Positions 1 through 8,007 of a DNA stretch of 64,000 nucleotides are shown here, in pieces. Each line of letters starts with the position of its first letter. The stretch's first letter is position 1. The DNA comes from Mycolicibacterium peregrinum (lineage in GTDB: Bacteria; Actinomycetota; Actinomycetes; Mycobacteriales; Mycobacteriaceae), in contig NZ_LZSO01000049.1 in NCBI RefSeq assembly GCF_001665785.1, positions 225,483 through 289,482 on the forward strand, read 5' to 3'. Position numbers and translations under genes: made by a program. The notes under the pieces were generated by a model. That model was not told the origin of the DNA and made no database searches. It saw nothing but the letters and a program-made list of their open reading frames with translations.

Positions 1-775
1 CGCGGGCCAGCTCGTGGTCGGGAATCCAGTCACCGGTGAACACCACGGTGTCGCAGGCCACGATGCGGCGTTGCCCGGTGCGGGTGTTCTCGATCTCCAC
101 GCCGACGACGGCGCCCCTGCCGATGATTCGGACCACCCGGGTGGTCGTGGCGACCTCGACGTCCATCAGCGGGGTGCGGCCCGCGAGGTTGAAGATCGCA
201 TACGACTCGGGCGACGGGTATTCGCTTGTCATCAGCGCGGTTTCGCAGCCGGCGTGCTTGAGCGTGAGCACCGCCGAGTAGCTGACCAGCTCGGCTCCGA
301 CGATGACGGCGCGCTTGCCCACGCTGCGGTGTTGCAGGTGCACGGTGTTCTGCAACTGTCCGGTGGTGTAGACGCCGCCGGGCCGGTCGCCGGGGATCAG
401 CCGCGCTGGCCGGGCCCGCTCGCGGGCACCGGTTGCCAGGACAATCGCGCGGGCGTCGAGTTGTTCGCGCCCGGCGGGCGAGGTGAGCTCCAGAGACCTG
501 TCGTCGGCCCATCCGGTCACCATGGTGGCGGTACGAATCTCGGCCCCGACCGCCGTCGCCTCACGAACCAGGCGGCGGGCGTACGCCGGCCCGCTGATGA
601 AGGTCTTCATATCGCGGATGCCGTAACCCGGGTGGTCACTGTGGCGTGGAATGCCGCCTGCCTCGGATTCACGTTCCAGCACAACCACATTCAGATGTCC
701 GTCGCGTGCCAGCTCGGCCGCGGCGGTCAGGCCCGCCGGTCCTCCGCCGATGATCGCGACATCGTAGGTGCTCAC
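1..775 (-). CDS. NAD(P)/FAD-dependent oxidoreductase, HcnB/GlpB-like (partial, C-terminus off window)
   Basis: The reverse strand is open from 775 to the window edge and encodes about 258 residues. It begins with a Rossmann FAD motif, YDVAIIGGGPAGLTAA, and has an ATGA-type signature at IVLATGARERARP. A second dinucleotide-binding segment, RAVIVGAELVSYSAV, has lost the usual second and third glycines. A typical C-terminal TVVFTGDWIPDHELAR stretch follows. This is the layout of the smaller flavoprotein partner (HcnB, or the equivalent subunit of GlpABC-type dehydrogenases). I chose GTG at 775 because GAGGAGA lies about 7 nt upstream. An in-frame ATG at 805 overlaps the stop of the upstream gene and lies in a repeated element, so it is a real alternative. 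It is the last visible gene of a minus-strand operon. A small DUF1667-type third subunit might follow outside the window (inference). Confidence 0.85.
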   Translation of the reverse strand, partial: MSTYDVAIIGGGPAGLTAAAELARDGHLNVVVLERESEAGGIPRHSDHPGYGIRDMKTFISGPAYARRLVREATAVGAEIRTATMVTGWADDRSLELTSPAGREQLDARAIVLATGARERARPARLIPGDRPGGVYTTGQLQNTVHLQHRSVGKRAVIVGAELVSYSAVLTLKHAGCETALMTSEYPSPESYAIFNLAGRTPLMDVEVATTTRVVRIIGRGAVVGVEIENTRTGQRRIVACDTVVFTGDWIPDHELAR

Positions 776-785
776 TGCTTGTCTC

Positions 786-805
786 CTCTTCGCGCAAGCG
801 CTCAT
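786..805 (-). repeat. 20-bp copy of MIRU-like stop-start element
   Basis: On the minus strand these 20 bases are identical to the first 20 bases of the 32-bp unit repeated at 31592-31655. As there, the element's ATG (803-805) overlaps the TGA stop (802-804) of the upstream gene, giving ATGA. After 20 bases the sequence diverges and the frame stays open into the next flavoprotein, unlike the closed 11-codon mini-frames of the other copies. Confidence 0.7.
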
Positions 806-2208
806 CGGCGTTTGCTCTCCTGAGATTCCCGCTCGAATACCGACTGCACCTCGGCGCCGCAGAAGAATGCCTGGCAGCGGCCGTTCATCACGCGGGTGCG
901 GCGGCGCAGGCCTTCCAGGGCTGCGGGTGGGATGACGGAATGGCAGGCGTCGCGCAGTTCACCTTCGGTGACGCGTTCGCAGAAGCACACGATCCGGCCG
1001 TAGGCAGGGTCTTCCGCGATCTTGTCGGCCTGCTGATACGGACGGGGGAATGCCTCGCCGAGGTTGGGCATCTGTGGTGGATCGGGCAGTTCGTCGGCCG
1101 GTACCAGCTCGAGGCCGGCCGAGACCAGTTGAGTGCGGGTGTATTCGGCGATGGCCATGCCCGCGGTCAGTCCGGTGGACCGGATGCCGCCGACCAGCAG
1201 GTAGTGCTGGGCCGGATCGGCCTCGATCAGGTAGTCGCCGTGGTCGATCGCGGCCCGAAGCCCGGCATACGTCGCGGTGACCTCTTCGTCGAGGAGGCGG
1301 GGCATCAGCGCGCGACCCTTTTCCAGGAGGAACTCGAATCCGCTCTCCGAGGTACCGGTGGCGGTGCGGTCGGTCAGGTCCTCCGAGGTGGGGCCGAGCA
1401 TGACGTTGCCATAGATGGTGGGGCTGACCAGAACTCCCTTGCCGCGCGAGGTCGGTACCGGCAGCACGATCTTGTCGACCAGCGGTCGTGCCAGCTTGTC
1501 GTAGACGATCAGCTCGCCGCGGCGCGGGGTCACGGTGAATCGCGAGAAGCCGAACAGGTTGTCGATGACATCGGCTCCCAGGCCGGCCGCGTTGACCACC
1601 CACCGTGTACGTACAGCTCCGGCGGAGGTGTGCAGCGTGGTGACCGTGTCACCGATCTCGACGCGTTCCACGCGGTGATCGGTCAGCAGGGTGGTACCCC
1701 GATTGACCGCATCGGTGGTCAGCGCGAGGTTCACCGTCCAGGTGCAGATGATGGATTCGTCGGGCACGGTGAGCCCGCCGAGTGCGCCCGGCCCCAGAGC
1801 GGGGACCGCGGCGTAGACGGCCGCGGAATCCACGATCTCGCACCGTTGGTACCCGTTGGCCTCGGCTTTCTCCTTCAAACCCGGTAGGGCATCGAGTTGT
1901 TCGTCGTCCCAGGCCACGAGGATGGCCCCGGTGTGCTCGACGGGGATACCGGTGTGCGTCGCGTATTCGGACAGCAACTGGTAGCCGCGGCTGACCATGG
2001 TGGATTCCAGCGTTCCGGGTTTGGCGTCGAAGCCGGTGTGCAGGATCGCGGTGTTGGCCTTGCTGGTGCCGTCGCCGACGTCGTCGCGGGCTTCGAGCAG
2101 GGCGACCGACAATTGGTGGCCCGACAACTCACGCGCGATGGCTGAGCCGACGATTCCGGCTCCGATGACCACGACGTCGAATACGTCGGGCTCACTCGGG
2201 GTGTTCAT
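802..2208 (-). CDS. FAD-dependent oxidoreductase, GlpA-like with C-terminal BFD [2Fe-2S] domain
   Basis: The 468-residue protein has an N-terminal Rossmann motif (VVIGAGIVGSAIARE, glycines 16/18/21) and the DAO fold seen in anaerobic glycerol-3-phosphate dehydrogenase GlpA and L-2-hydroxyglutarate oxidase-like enzymes. A C-terminal BFD-like [2Fe-2S] domain has cysteines C408, C410, C445 and C450 in a CxC...Cx4C pattern. It probably oxidises a phosphorylated or hydroxylated C3-type substrate together with the adjacent HcnB-like protein. The start ATG (2206-2208) overlaps the stop of the upstream kinase, and the stop overlaps the repeat-borne ATG of the downstream gene, so translation is likely coupled. 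The kinase next door favours a phosphorylated substrate (inference). The exact substrate is unknown. Confidence 0.85.
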   Translation of the reverse strand: MNTPSEPDVFDVVVIGAGIVGSAIARELSGHQLSVALLEARDDVGDGTSKANTAILHTGFDAKPGTLESTMVSRGYQLLSEYATHTGIPVEHTGAILVAWDDEQLDALPGLKEKAEANGYQRCEIVDSAAVYAAVPALGPGALGGLTVPDESIICTWTVNLALTTDAVNRGTTLLTDHRVERVEIGDTVTTLHTSAGAVRTRWVVNAAGLGADVIDNLFGFSRFTVTPRRGELIVYDKLARPLVDKIVLPVPTSRGKGVLVSPTIYGNVMLGPTSEDLTDRTATGTSESGFEFLLEKGRALMPRLLDEEVTATYAGLRAAIDHGDYLIEADPAQHYLLVGGIRSTGLTAGMAIAEYTRTQLVSAGLELVPADELPDPPQMPNLGEAFPRPYQQADKIAEDPAYGRIVCFCERVTEGELRDACHSVIPPAALEGLRRRTRVMNGRCQAFFCGAEVQSVFERESQESKRR

Positions 2209-3629
2209 GAATTCTCCTGGTGGTACGTGGTCTCGGCGAGTTCGCGCCAGGCCGAGCGGAATTCGGCGGCGCGCGCCGGACTCCAGCGCGGTTCGTAAGT
2301 CGCCGACGGGGTCCAGTCGGTGACGACGTCGGCCATCGACTTCTCAGGTGCCAGGCTGAGTCGGGCCAGCGCGGCCGCGCCAAGGGCGGTGGCGTGCGCC
2401 GAGGGATAGACGTCGACGGGCACCTGCAGGATGTCGGCGCAGCACTGCATCAGCGCTGTGGACTGGGTGAGTCCGCCGTCGGCCCGCAGCCGGGTCAGTG
2501 GCGAAGCGTCGGCGTCGATCGCCGAGACCAGCTCGGCGACCTGTGCGGCGATGCCCTGGAGTACCGCCAGCACGATGTGTCCGCGCCCGGTCGACAGGGT
2601 CATCCCCGAGATCGTGGCGGTGGCTTGCGATTTCCACCACGGCGCGGCCAGTCCGGCCAGCGCGGGCACGCACAGCACACCGCCGTTGTCGGATTCTGCG
2701 ACGGCATCCATCTCGGTGGCGCCGCTGATCACACCGAGCGAGGTCAGCCATTTGACGGCCGACGCCGCGGTGTAGACCTGGCCGTCGATGCAGAACGAGT
2801 CGACGCCACCGACCCGCCAGGCCACCGACGATGTCAGGCCTGTGGTCGAACGCACCGGGGTGGTCCCGGTGTTCGACAGCAGGAAGGCGCCGGTGCCGAA
2901 CGTGCACTTGGCCATGCCGGATTCGAGGCACGCCTCGGCCAGCAGCGCCGCCTGCTGGTCCACCACGATCCCGCCGACCGGGGTGTCCGAACCGAAAGCC
3001 GATGTGGTGCCGACAATCTCATCGTTTGCTGCGATCCGGGGCAGGCGTTCGCCGTCCAGGCCGAACAGTGCCAGCAGATCGGGACTCCAGTCCTGAGCAC
3101 CGAGGTCCACGGCGGCCGAGCGGCTTGCCGTCGTGGCATCGGTGACGAACTCACCGGTGAGCTGGTGCAGCAGCCAGGTATCCGAGGTCGTCACGACGCC
3201 GGTGGACTCGACATTGCGGCGCAGCCACGCCATCTTCGGTGCCGAGAAGTACGGGTCGAGCACCAATCCGGTTCGCGTGGCGAGCATGTCGGCGTGCCCG
3301 GCGAGGTCGGCGCACAGAGACTCGGCCCGCCGGTCCTGCCACACGATGGCCTGGCTGAGCGGGCGGCCGGTGTCGGGATCCCAGACCAGCACGGTCTCGC
3401 CCTGATTCGCCAGAGACACCGCGTGAACTGGCCGGCCGGCCTGCTCGAGGGCGGCGCGACCGGCGCCGAGCACGGACTCCAGCAGTTCAGCCGGATCCTG
3501 CTCGACGCCGCCGCCGTCGAGGTAACGGGGGTGTACCGGAACCTCGGCCAACCCGACCACACCCTGTTCGGGGTCGACGACGATCGCCTTGGTCCCCGAG
3601 GTGCCTTGGTCGATGGCCAGAACGGTCAT
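2205..3629 (-). CDS. FGGY-family carbohydrate kinase, glycerol-kinase-like
   Basis: The 474-residue protein starts MTVLAIDQGTSGTKA, the FGGY phosphate-binding motif. It carries glycerol-kinase-like blocks NQGETVLVWD and AIVWQDRR, and FGTGAFLLSNTG, close to the KNTYGTGCFLLMNTG region of GlpK. It should phosphorylate a polyol using ATP in the cytoplasm. The start at ATG 3627-3629 overlaps the stop of the permease (ATGA). A much longer upstream frame is open but overlaps the permease. The neighbours are an amino-acid-type permease rather than a glycerol facilitator, plus two GlpAB-like flavoproteins. The substrate may therefore be a glycerol analogue or an amino alcohol rather than glycerol itself. 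That is inference; the kinase family assignment is firm. Confidence 0.88.
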   Translation of the reverse strand: MTVLAIDQGTSGTKAIVVDPEQGVVGLAEVPVHPRYLDGGGVEQDPAELLESVLGAGRAALEQAGRPVHAVSLANQGETVLVWDPDTGRPLSQAIVWQDRRAESLCADLAGHADMLATRTGLVLDPYFSAPKMAWLRRNVESTGVVTTSDTWLLHQLTGEFVTDATTASRSAAVDLGAQDWSPDLLALFGLDGERLPRIAANDEIVGTTSAFGSDTPVGGIVVDQQAALLAEACLESGMAKCTFGTGAFLLSNTGTTPVRSTTGLTSSVAWRVGGVDSFCIDGQVYTAASAVKWLTSLGVISGATEMDAVAESDNGGVLCVPALAGLAAPWWKSQATATISGMTLSTGRGHIVLAVLQGIAAQVAELVSAIDADASPLTRLRADGGLTQSTALMQCCADILQVPVDVYPSAHATALGAAALARLSLAPEKSMADVVTDWTPSATYEPRWSPARAAEFRSAWRELAETTYHQENS

Positions 3630-5116
3630 TTCACGGGTTCCTCGGCTGCGCCGGCGACCTCGTCCAATTCGGCGTCGATCGAGGCCATCTCGGGCATCTT
3701 GAGACCTTCCTTGCCTCGGGTGACCAGCAGGTACCCGAGGTAGACCGCACCGATCGCGACCATGGCCAGCACGTACAGCCACGGATCCTTGAACGATGCG
3801 TCACGGAACAGCGACAGCTCGAACACCAACCAGACCACGGCGATCACCAGGACCGGAACCTCCCAGCGGCCCAGGCTGAATCCGCCACTGGCCGGCAGCT
3901 TCTTCCGGGTCGCGATGTAGAGCGCGATGGTGATGGCGTAGATGGATGCGGGCAGCAGGGTGGCCGCGGAGAACAGCTTGAACAACGCGTCGGTGCTCGT
4001 GGAGAAGATCCCGAGGATCACCGCCGAGGTGGCCGCCATGAACACGGTGGCATTGGCCGGGGTGCGGAACCGCGGCGAAACCTTGTGCAGCAGCTGCCAA
4101 CCCGGGAAGCGCTGATCGCGCGACATCGCCCAGACCAGACGCACCCCGCTCATCAGGATCACGAGACCGCAGGCAAAGATCGCGATCGCGACGAGGACGA
4201 GCAGCGCGGTGCCGACGAAGGAGCCGAGGATGTCGCGGATGACGTCGGCGATCGGCGTGCCCGACTGGGCCAGCGTGGTCGGATCGTTGACGGCGGCGGT
4301 GACCACCAGCAGGAACAGGAAGCCCAGGACGCCTGAGGCCAGCACGGCCTGCCACATGGCGCGCGGCACAACGATTTCGGGCTTCTTGGTTTCCTCGGCC
4401 AGATTCGCCGCGGACTCGAAGCCGACGATGGTGAACGCGCCGAGCAGGAAGCCGAGCATCCACGGCCCCACCGAGGTGGCGGTGCCGAAGCTCCAGTACC
4501 CCTCGGCCGGGATGTCGCCGCGGGAGAACAGGTTGCCGACGGAGAGCTTGTGCGCGACGACGCCGACGATGAACAGCAGCACCACCAGCGCCACCATGCC
4601 GATCAGCTCTGCGGTCACGGCGAAGTTGTTGACCCGCTCGGTCCACTTGGTCGACAGCCCGACCAGCAGTGCCTGCAGAAACAGCACGGCGGCGGTGATC
4701 TCGAACGAGGTCAGGGGAGTGCCGGTGAAGTCGAACAGCGCGGGCACGACGGTGGCGGCCACGGTGTAATCGACCGCGACCACCACGATCGCCAAGAAGG
4801 TGAACGAGATCCAGCCGGTGATCCAGCCGAGAATCGGATTGGCCAGCCGTGACACCCACTGGTAGGCGTAGCCGGTCACCGGGATCCGTGCGGCCAGCGA
4901 GCCCAGCAGCAGGGCTACGGCGACCTGGCCGACGATCACGAACGGCCAGGTCCAGATGCCCATCGGGCCCGAGCTGTTGAGCACGCTGCCGTAGGTGGTG
5001 AAGATTCCGGTGGCGATCGAGACGAAGGCGAAGGCCACGGCGAACGAGGCGAATTTGCCGGTGCCGCGCTCCAGCGTTTCGGTGTAGCCGTACGGCGATG
5101 TGGAAGAATTTGTCAT
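3626..5116 (-). CDS. APC-superfamily permease
   Basis: The 496-residue protein is strongly hydrophobic, with about 12 predicted membrane spans, starting near residue 20 after a short polar N-terminus. It carries APC-type features: a G-S-rich first helix, VTGYAYQWVSRLANPILGW, and a central FESAANLAEETKKPEIVVPR segment typical of amino acid/amine permeases. The start is placed at ATG 5114-5116 (MTNSSTSPYG), since upstream codons give an arginine-rich non-membrane stretch. It is second in the DeoR-headed operon, 86 bp after the regulator, and its stop overlaps the kinase start. It presumably imports the substrate of the kinase and flavoproteins. Ethanolamine-type or other amino-alcohol substrates are conceivable but not shown. 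Confidence 0.87.
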   Translation of the reverse strand: MTNSSTSPYGYTETLERGTGKFASFAVAFAFVSIATGIFTTYGSVLNSSGPMGIWTWPFVIVGQVAVALLLGSLAARIPVTGYAYQWVSRLANPILGWITGWISFTFLAIVVVAVDYTVAATVVPALFDFTGTPLTSFEITAAVLFLQALLVGLSTKWTERVNNFAVTAELIGMVALVVLLFIVGVVAHKLSVGNLFSRGDIPAEGYWSFGTATSVGPWMLGFLLGAFTIVGFESAANLAEETKKPEIVVPRAMWQAVLASGVLGFLFLLVVTAAVNDPTTLAQSGTPIADVIRDILGSFVGTALLVLVAIAIFACGLVILMSGVRLVWAMSRDQRFPGWQLLHKVSPRFRTPANATVFMAATSAVILGIFSTSTDALFKLFSAATLLPASIYAITIALYIATRKKLPASGGFSLGRWEVPVLVIAVVWLVFELSLFRDASFKDPWLYVLAMVAIGAVYLGYLLVTRGKEGLKMPEMASIDAELDEVAGAAEEPVK

Positions 5117-5202
5117 TGATCGAGCTTTCTGAGGGAAATCGACTGTTTCGCGAAGGAATTGCTCGGTCCGCGGGCGACGCTGCAACGTCGCCCGCACCCG
5201 TT

Positions 5203-5982
5203 TCAGGCGCTTGCCGGCCGCGCCGGCAGGACCACACCTCCCGTCTCTCCGAAGACCGTTTCGACGGCCGGATCGGTGCTCTGGTCGGTGATCAGCCCGT
5301 TGACGGCGCTCAGATCGCACACGCGGTACGGCGCCACCTGCCCGAGCTTGGACGAGTCGGCCAGGATGTAGCTGCGCGCGCTGTTGGCGATGATCGTGCG
5401 GCGCACGTCGATCTCGTCGAGATGGAAGTCGGTGAGCCCGGCTACCGCGTCCACCCCGCCGGACCCGAGCAGCGCGATGTCGGCGTAGATGTCGTTGAAG
5501 AAGGCCTTGGTGTGTGCGTTCGAGCAGGCCAGGTCTCCGGCGCGGACGCGTCCGCCGGCCAGCAGCAGCTGGATTCCGGGCCGGTCAGCCAGTTCCACCG
5601 CGACCGGCAGGGACGGGGTGATCACCGTTCCGGTGAAGCCGCGGGGGATGGCGTGCGCGACCGCCACGGCCGTCGTCCCGATGTCGATGATCACGGTCTG
5701 CCCGTTTTCGAGGAGTCCGGCCGCGACCCGGGCCAGCTGGGCCTTGGCCTGGTGGCGGATCATCGTGCGCTCGGTGTAGGACGGCTCGATGGGGCGGTGG
5801 TCGGCGACAGCGGCTGCACCGCCGTGAACGCGGCGCAGCGCACCGCGTTCCTCGAGAAGGGCCAGGTCACGGCGCACTGTCTCGGCCGATACCCCGAGGC
5901 GGCGAACAAGTTCGTCCGTGCTGATCGTCTGGGCGGTGTCTACCGCATCGACGATCGCCTCGTGGCGCTCAACCGGCAGCAT
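5203..5982 (-). CDS. DeoR/GlpR-family transcriptional regulator
   Basis: The 259-residue protein has the classic DeoR N-terminus: MLPVERHEAIVDAVD, then a winged HTH (STDELVRRLGVSAETVRRDL) and LEERGALRRVHGGA. The C-terminal sugar-phosphate-sensing DeoRC domain includes IIDIGTTAVAVA and LLGSGGVDAVAG. The family usually represses catabolic operons and is released by a phosphorylated intermediate, which fits the downstream kinase. It is the first gene of the operon. Two 16-bp direct repeats lie immediately upstream (5986-6031), suggesting autoregulation. The inducer is unknown but may be the product of the FGGY kinase. Confidence 0.9.
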   Translation of the reverse strand: MLPVERHEAIVDAVDTAQTISTDELVRRLGVSAETVRRDLALLEERGALRRVHGGAAAVADHRPIEPSYTERTMIRHQAKAQLARVAAGLLENGQTVIIDIGTTAVAVAHAIPRGFTGTVITPSLPVAVELADRPGIQLLLAGGRVRAGDLACSNAHTKAFFNDIYADIALLGSGGVDAVAGLTDFHLDEIDVRRTIIANSARSYILADSSKLGQVAPYRVCDLSAVNGLITDQSTDPAVETVFGETGGVVLPARPASA

Positions 5983-5985
5983 GGC

Positions 5986-6031
5986 TGACCGTCGTTGTGG
6001 ATTTCTGACCGAACATGACGGTTATTGTGGA
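5986..6031 (-). promoter_or_regulatory. Direct repeats upstream of deoR gene (candidate operator)
   Basis: Read on the minus strand, two 16-bp direct repeats, TCCACAATAACCGTCA (6016-6031) and TCCACAACGACGGTCA (5986-6001), match at 13 of 16 positions. They are 30 bp apart, about three helical turns, and directly precede the DeoR-family start codon. DeoR-family regulators often bind repeated half-sites at their own promoters. The regulatory role is inferred. Confidence 0.5.
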
Positions 6032-6048
6032 GTGTGGTGTGGCCCACG

Positions 6049-6618
6049 TCAACCGGAGCCGGGAAATCCGGCCACCGTGTGCCCGTACTCGGCCATGATG
6101 TCGCGCAGCTGGGTATCGCCGACGCGCGCGATGAACCTCAGCACCGCCGGCCCGTTGCCGTCGTCGGTCGTGGGGTCGGCTCCGGCGGCCATCAGCACCG
6201 CCACGATGTCGGCCCGTTTCCCGGTCGTGTTCCGGACAGCCTGATAAAGCGGCGTGTGGCCGTCTTCGGCGACTGCATTCACGTCGGCGCCGGAGTCGAG
6301 CAGGATCTTCACGATGTCGACGCTGTCGCTCTGGGCGGCGAAGTGCAGCGGCGTCATCCCGACGTTTTCGACGGCGTTGACGTCAGCGCCCAAAGCCAAC
6401 AGCCGCGTCGTGTTCTCGATGCGAAATGCGTTGCCGATCCGGAAGTTCTCTGCCGCGAGCTCAGGGTCTTTGAGGGCGGACGTGTAGTTGAGGCCAACCG
6501 GGTCGTTGATGACGGCATAGTGCAGTGCCGTGCGGCCCGCGCGATCGGTACCGACGGGATCATCGCGGGGCACCACTCTGCGGTCGTTTCGGCGGCCAGG
6601 AGTGAACCTGAACTTCAC
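6049..6618 (-). CDS. Ankyrin-repeat protein
   Basis: The 189-residue protein contains three to four ankyrin repeats: DRAGRTALHYAVI near residue 25, then LLALGADVNAVENVGMTPLH, LLDSGADVNAVAEDGHTPLY and LMAAGADPTTDDGNGPAVL. No signal peptide or membrane span is visible, so it is probably a cytoplasmic protein-interaction module. It is the last gene of the mycofactocin-SDR operon, 12 bp after the aldehyde dehydrogenase stop. Ankyrin proteins beside bacterial redox enzymes are sometimes accessory or immunity-like factors, but nothing here shows the partner. Confidence 0.85.
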   Translation of the reverse strand: MKFRFTPGRRNDRRVVPRDDPVGTDRAGRTALHYAVINDPVGLNYTSALKDPELAAENFRIGNAFRIENTTRLLALGADVNAVENVGMTPLHFAAQSDSVDIVKILLDSGADVNAVAEDGHTPLYQAVRNTTGKRADIVAVLMAAGADPTTDDGNGPAVLRFIARVGDTQLRDIMAEYGHTVAGFPGSG

Positions 6619-6630
6619 CGAAAAACCGTA

Positions 6631-8007
6631 TCAACGCACGGCGATCCGGATGTTCTTTACCTGCTGAAACTCGTGGAGGCCCTCGACGCCGCCGGTTCGG
6701 CCCGTGCCGCTCTGCTTGTAACCGCCGTACGGACCCTGGGGTGAGATGTCGCTGAACTGGTTGATCCACACCGATCCGGATTCCAGCCGGCGGGCCACCC
6801 GATGAGCCCGGTTGAGATCCGTCGTCTGGACGAAGGCGTTCAGGCCGTATGGGGTGTCGTTGGCGATCCGCACGGCCTCGTCCTCCTCGCGGAACCGCAT
6901 CACCGAGACGACGGGCCCGAAGGTCTCCAGTTGCGCGAGCTCCGAGGAGTTGTCCACATCGGCGAAAACCGTCGGTTCGACGTAATAGCCCTCGCCGCCT
7001 ATCCGCTTGCCGCCCAACAGCAGTTCACCGGCGCCGCCGGCCACCGCGCTGTCGACGGCGGCCAGGATCCGGTCGGCGGCGGCCTGACTGATCACCGGCC
7101 CGAACGTGGTCGCGGGGTCCATCGGGTCACCGATGTTGGCCGCGCCGATGACGCCGAGGAACTTCTCCAGGAACTGGTCGTAGACCGCGTCGTGGACCAG
7201 TATCCGGCTCGCACACGCGCAGCTCTGTCCTGATTGCATGAGCGGGCCCTGGTGGGCCGACAGCGTGGCGGCCAGATCGAGATCGGCGTCGGCGAAGATG
7301 AGGTTGGCGGATTTACCGCCCAGCTCGGTGACCACCGGAGTGAGATTGGTTGCGGCGGACTGCAACACCTTGCGCGCCGTACCGCCGCCGCCGGTGAAGG
7401 CGATCTTGCCGATGCCGGGATGACGTGCCAGCGCATCGCCGCCCTCGGCATCGGCAGGGACGACGGTCACCAGTCCCTCGGGCAGTCCGGCCTCCAGACA
7501 GAGCTCGCCGAAGCGCAGTGCCGCGAACGGCGCGAGCTCTGAGGGTTTGAGGACGACGGCATTACCGGCGGCCAGCGCCGGGGCGACGCACGATCCGGTG
7601 ACGACCAGAGAGCCGTTCCACGGCGTGATGACACCGACGACGCCATAGGGCTCACGCTCGACGAGGTTGATGTCGAACGATCCGTTGACCGGTGTCGTCA
7701 CCCCGTGCGGCTTGTCGGCGTAACCCGCGAAATGTCGCAGGAACCGCTCCAGAAGCATTGCGGTGCCGGCGAACGAGATCGGAACCCCATAGTCGGCCAC
7801 GTTGAGCTTCGCGAGCTCGTCGAGGTGGTCGTGCACCACATCAGCCAGGTCGATCAGCAGGTCGCGGCGCCGGTCGACGGTCAGTGAGGCCCATTCCCGC
7901 TGTGCTCTTGCCGCGGCCGCCACCGCTTCGTCTATCTCGGCGGCTCCGGCCAGGTCCACGGTTCCGTTCGGCCGGCCGGTGGCCGGGTAGATGTGCTCGA
8001 ACTTCAT
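6631..8007 (-). CDS. Aldehyde dehydrogenase family protein
   Basis: The 458-residue NAD(P)-dependent aldehyde dehydrogenase has a catalytic glutamate motif VVTELGGKSANLIF and a catalytic cysteine in SGQSCACASR. Other family blocks include VVGVITPWNGSLVV, FTGGGGTARKVL and ETFGPVVSVMRF. It probably oxidises an aldehyde made by the upstream mycofactocin-type alcohol dehydrogenases to the acid. The start is ATG 8005-8007 (MKFEHIYPATG), which overlaps the stop of the upstream CMD-domain gene as ATGA. A 26-codon upstream extension is possible but lies inside that gene. The substrate is unknown; a terpene-type or cyclic alcohol pathway would fit the neighbours. Confidence 0.92.
   Translation of the reverse strand: MKFEHIYPATGRPNGTVDLAGAAEIDEAVAAAARAQREWASLTVDRRRDLLIDLADVVHDHLDELAKLNVADYGVPISFAGTAMLLERFLRHFAGYADKPHGVTTPVNGSFDINLVEREPYGVVGVITPWNGSLVVTGSCVAPALAAGNAVVLKPSELAPFAALRFGELCLEAGLPEGLVTVVPADAEGGDALARHPGIGKIAFTGGGGTARKVLQSAATNLTPVVTELGGKSANLIFADADLDLAATLSAHQGPLMQSGQSCACASRILVHDAVYDQFLEKFLGVIGAANIGDPMDPATTFGPVISQAAADRILAAVDSAVAGGAGELLLGGKRIGGEGYYVEPTVFADVDNSSELAQLETFGPVVSVMRFREEDEAVRIANDTPYGLNAFVQTTDLNRAHRVARRLESGSVWINQFSDISPQGPYGGYKQSGTGRTGGVEGLHEFQQVKNIRIAVR

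Noticed and set aside
940..1887. Long open frame on the plus strand opposite the GlpA-like gene
   Set aside because: Low-complexity Gly/Arg/Val composition with no family features; the opposite strand encodes a clear flavoprotein with overlapping neighbours.
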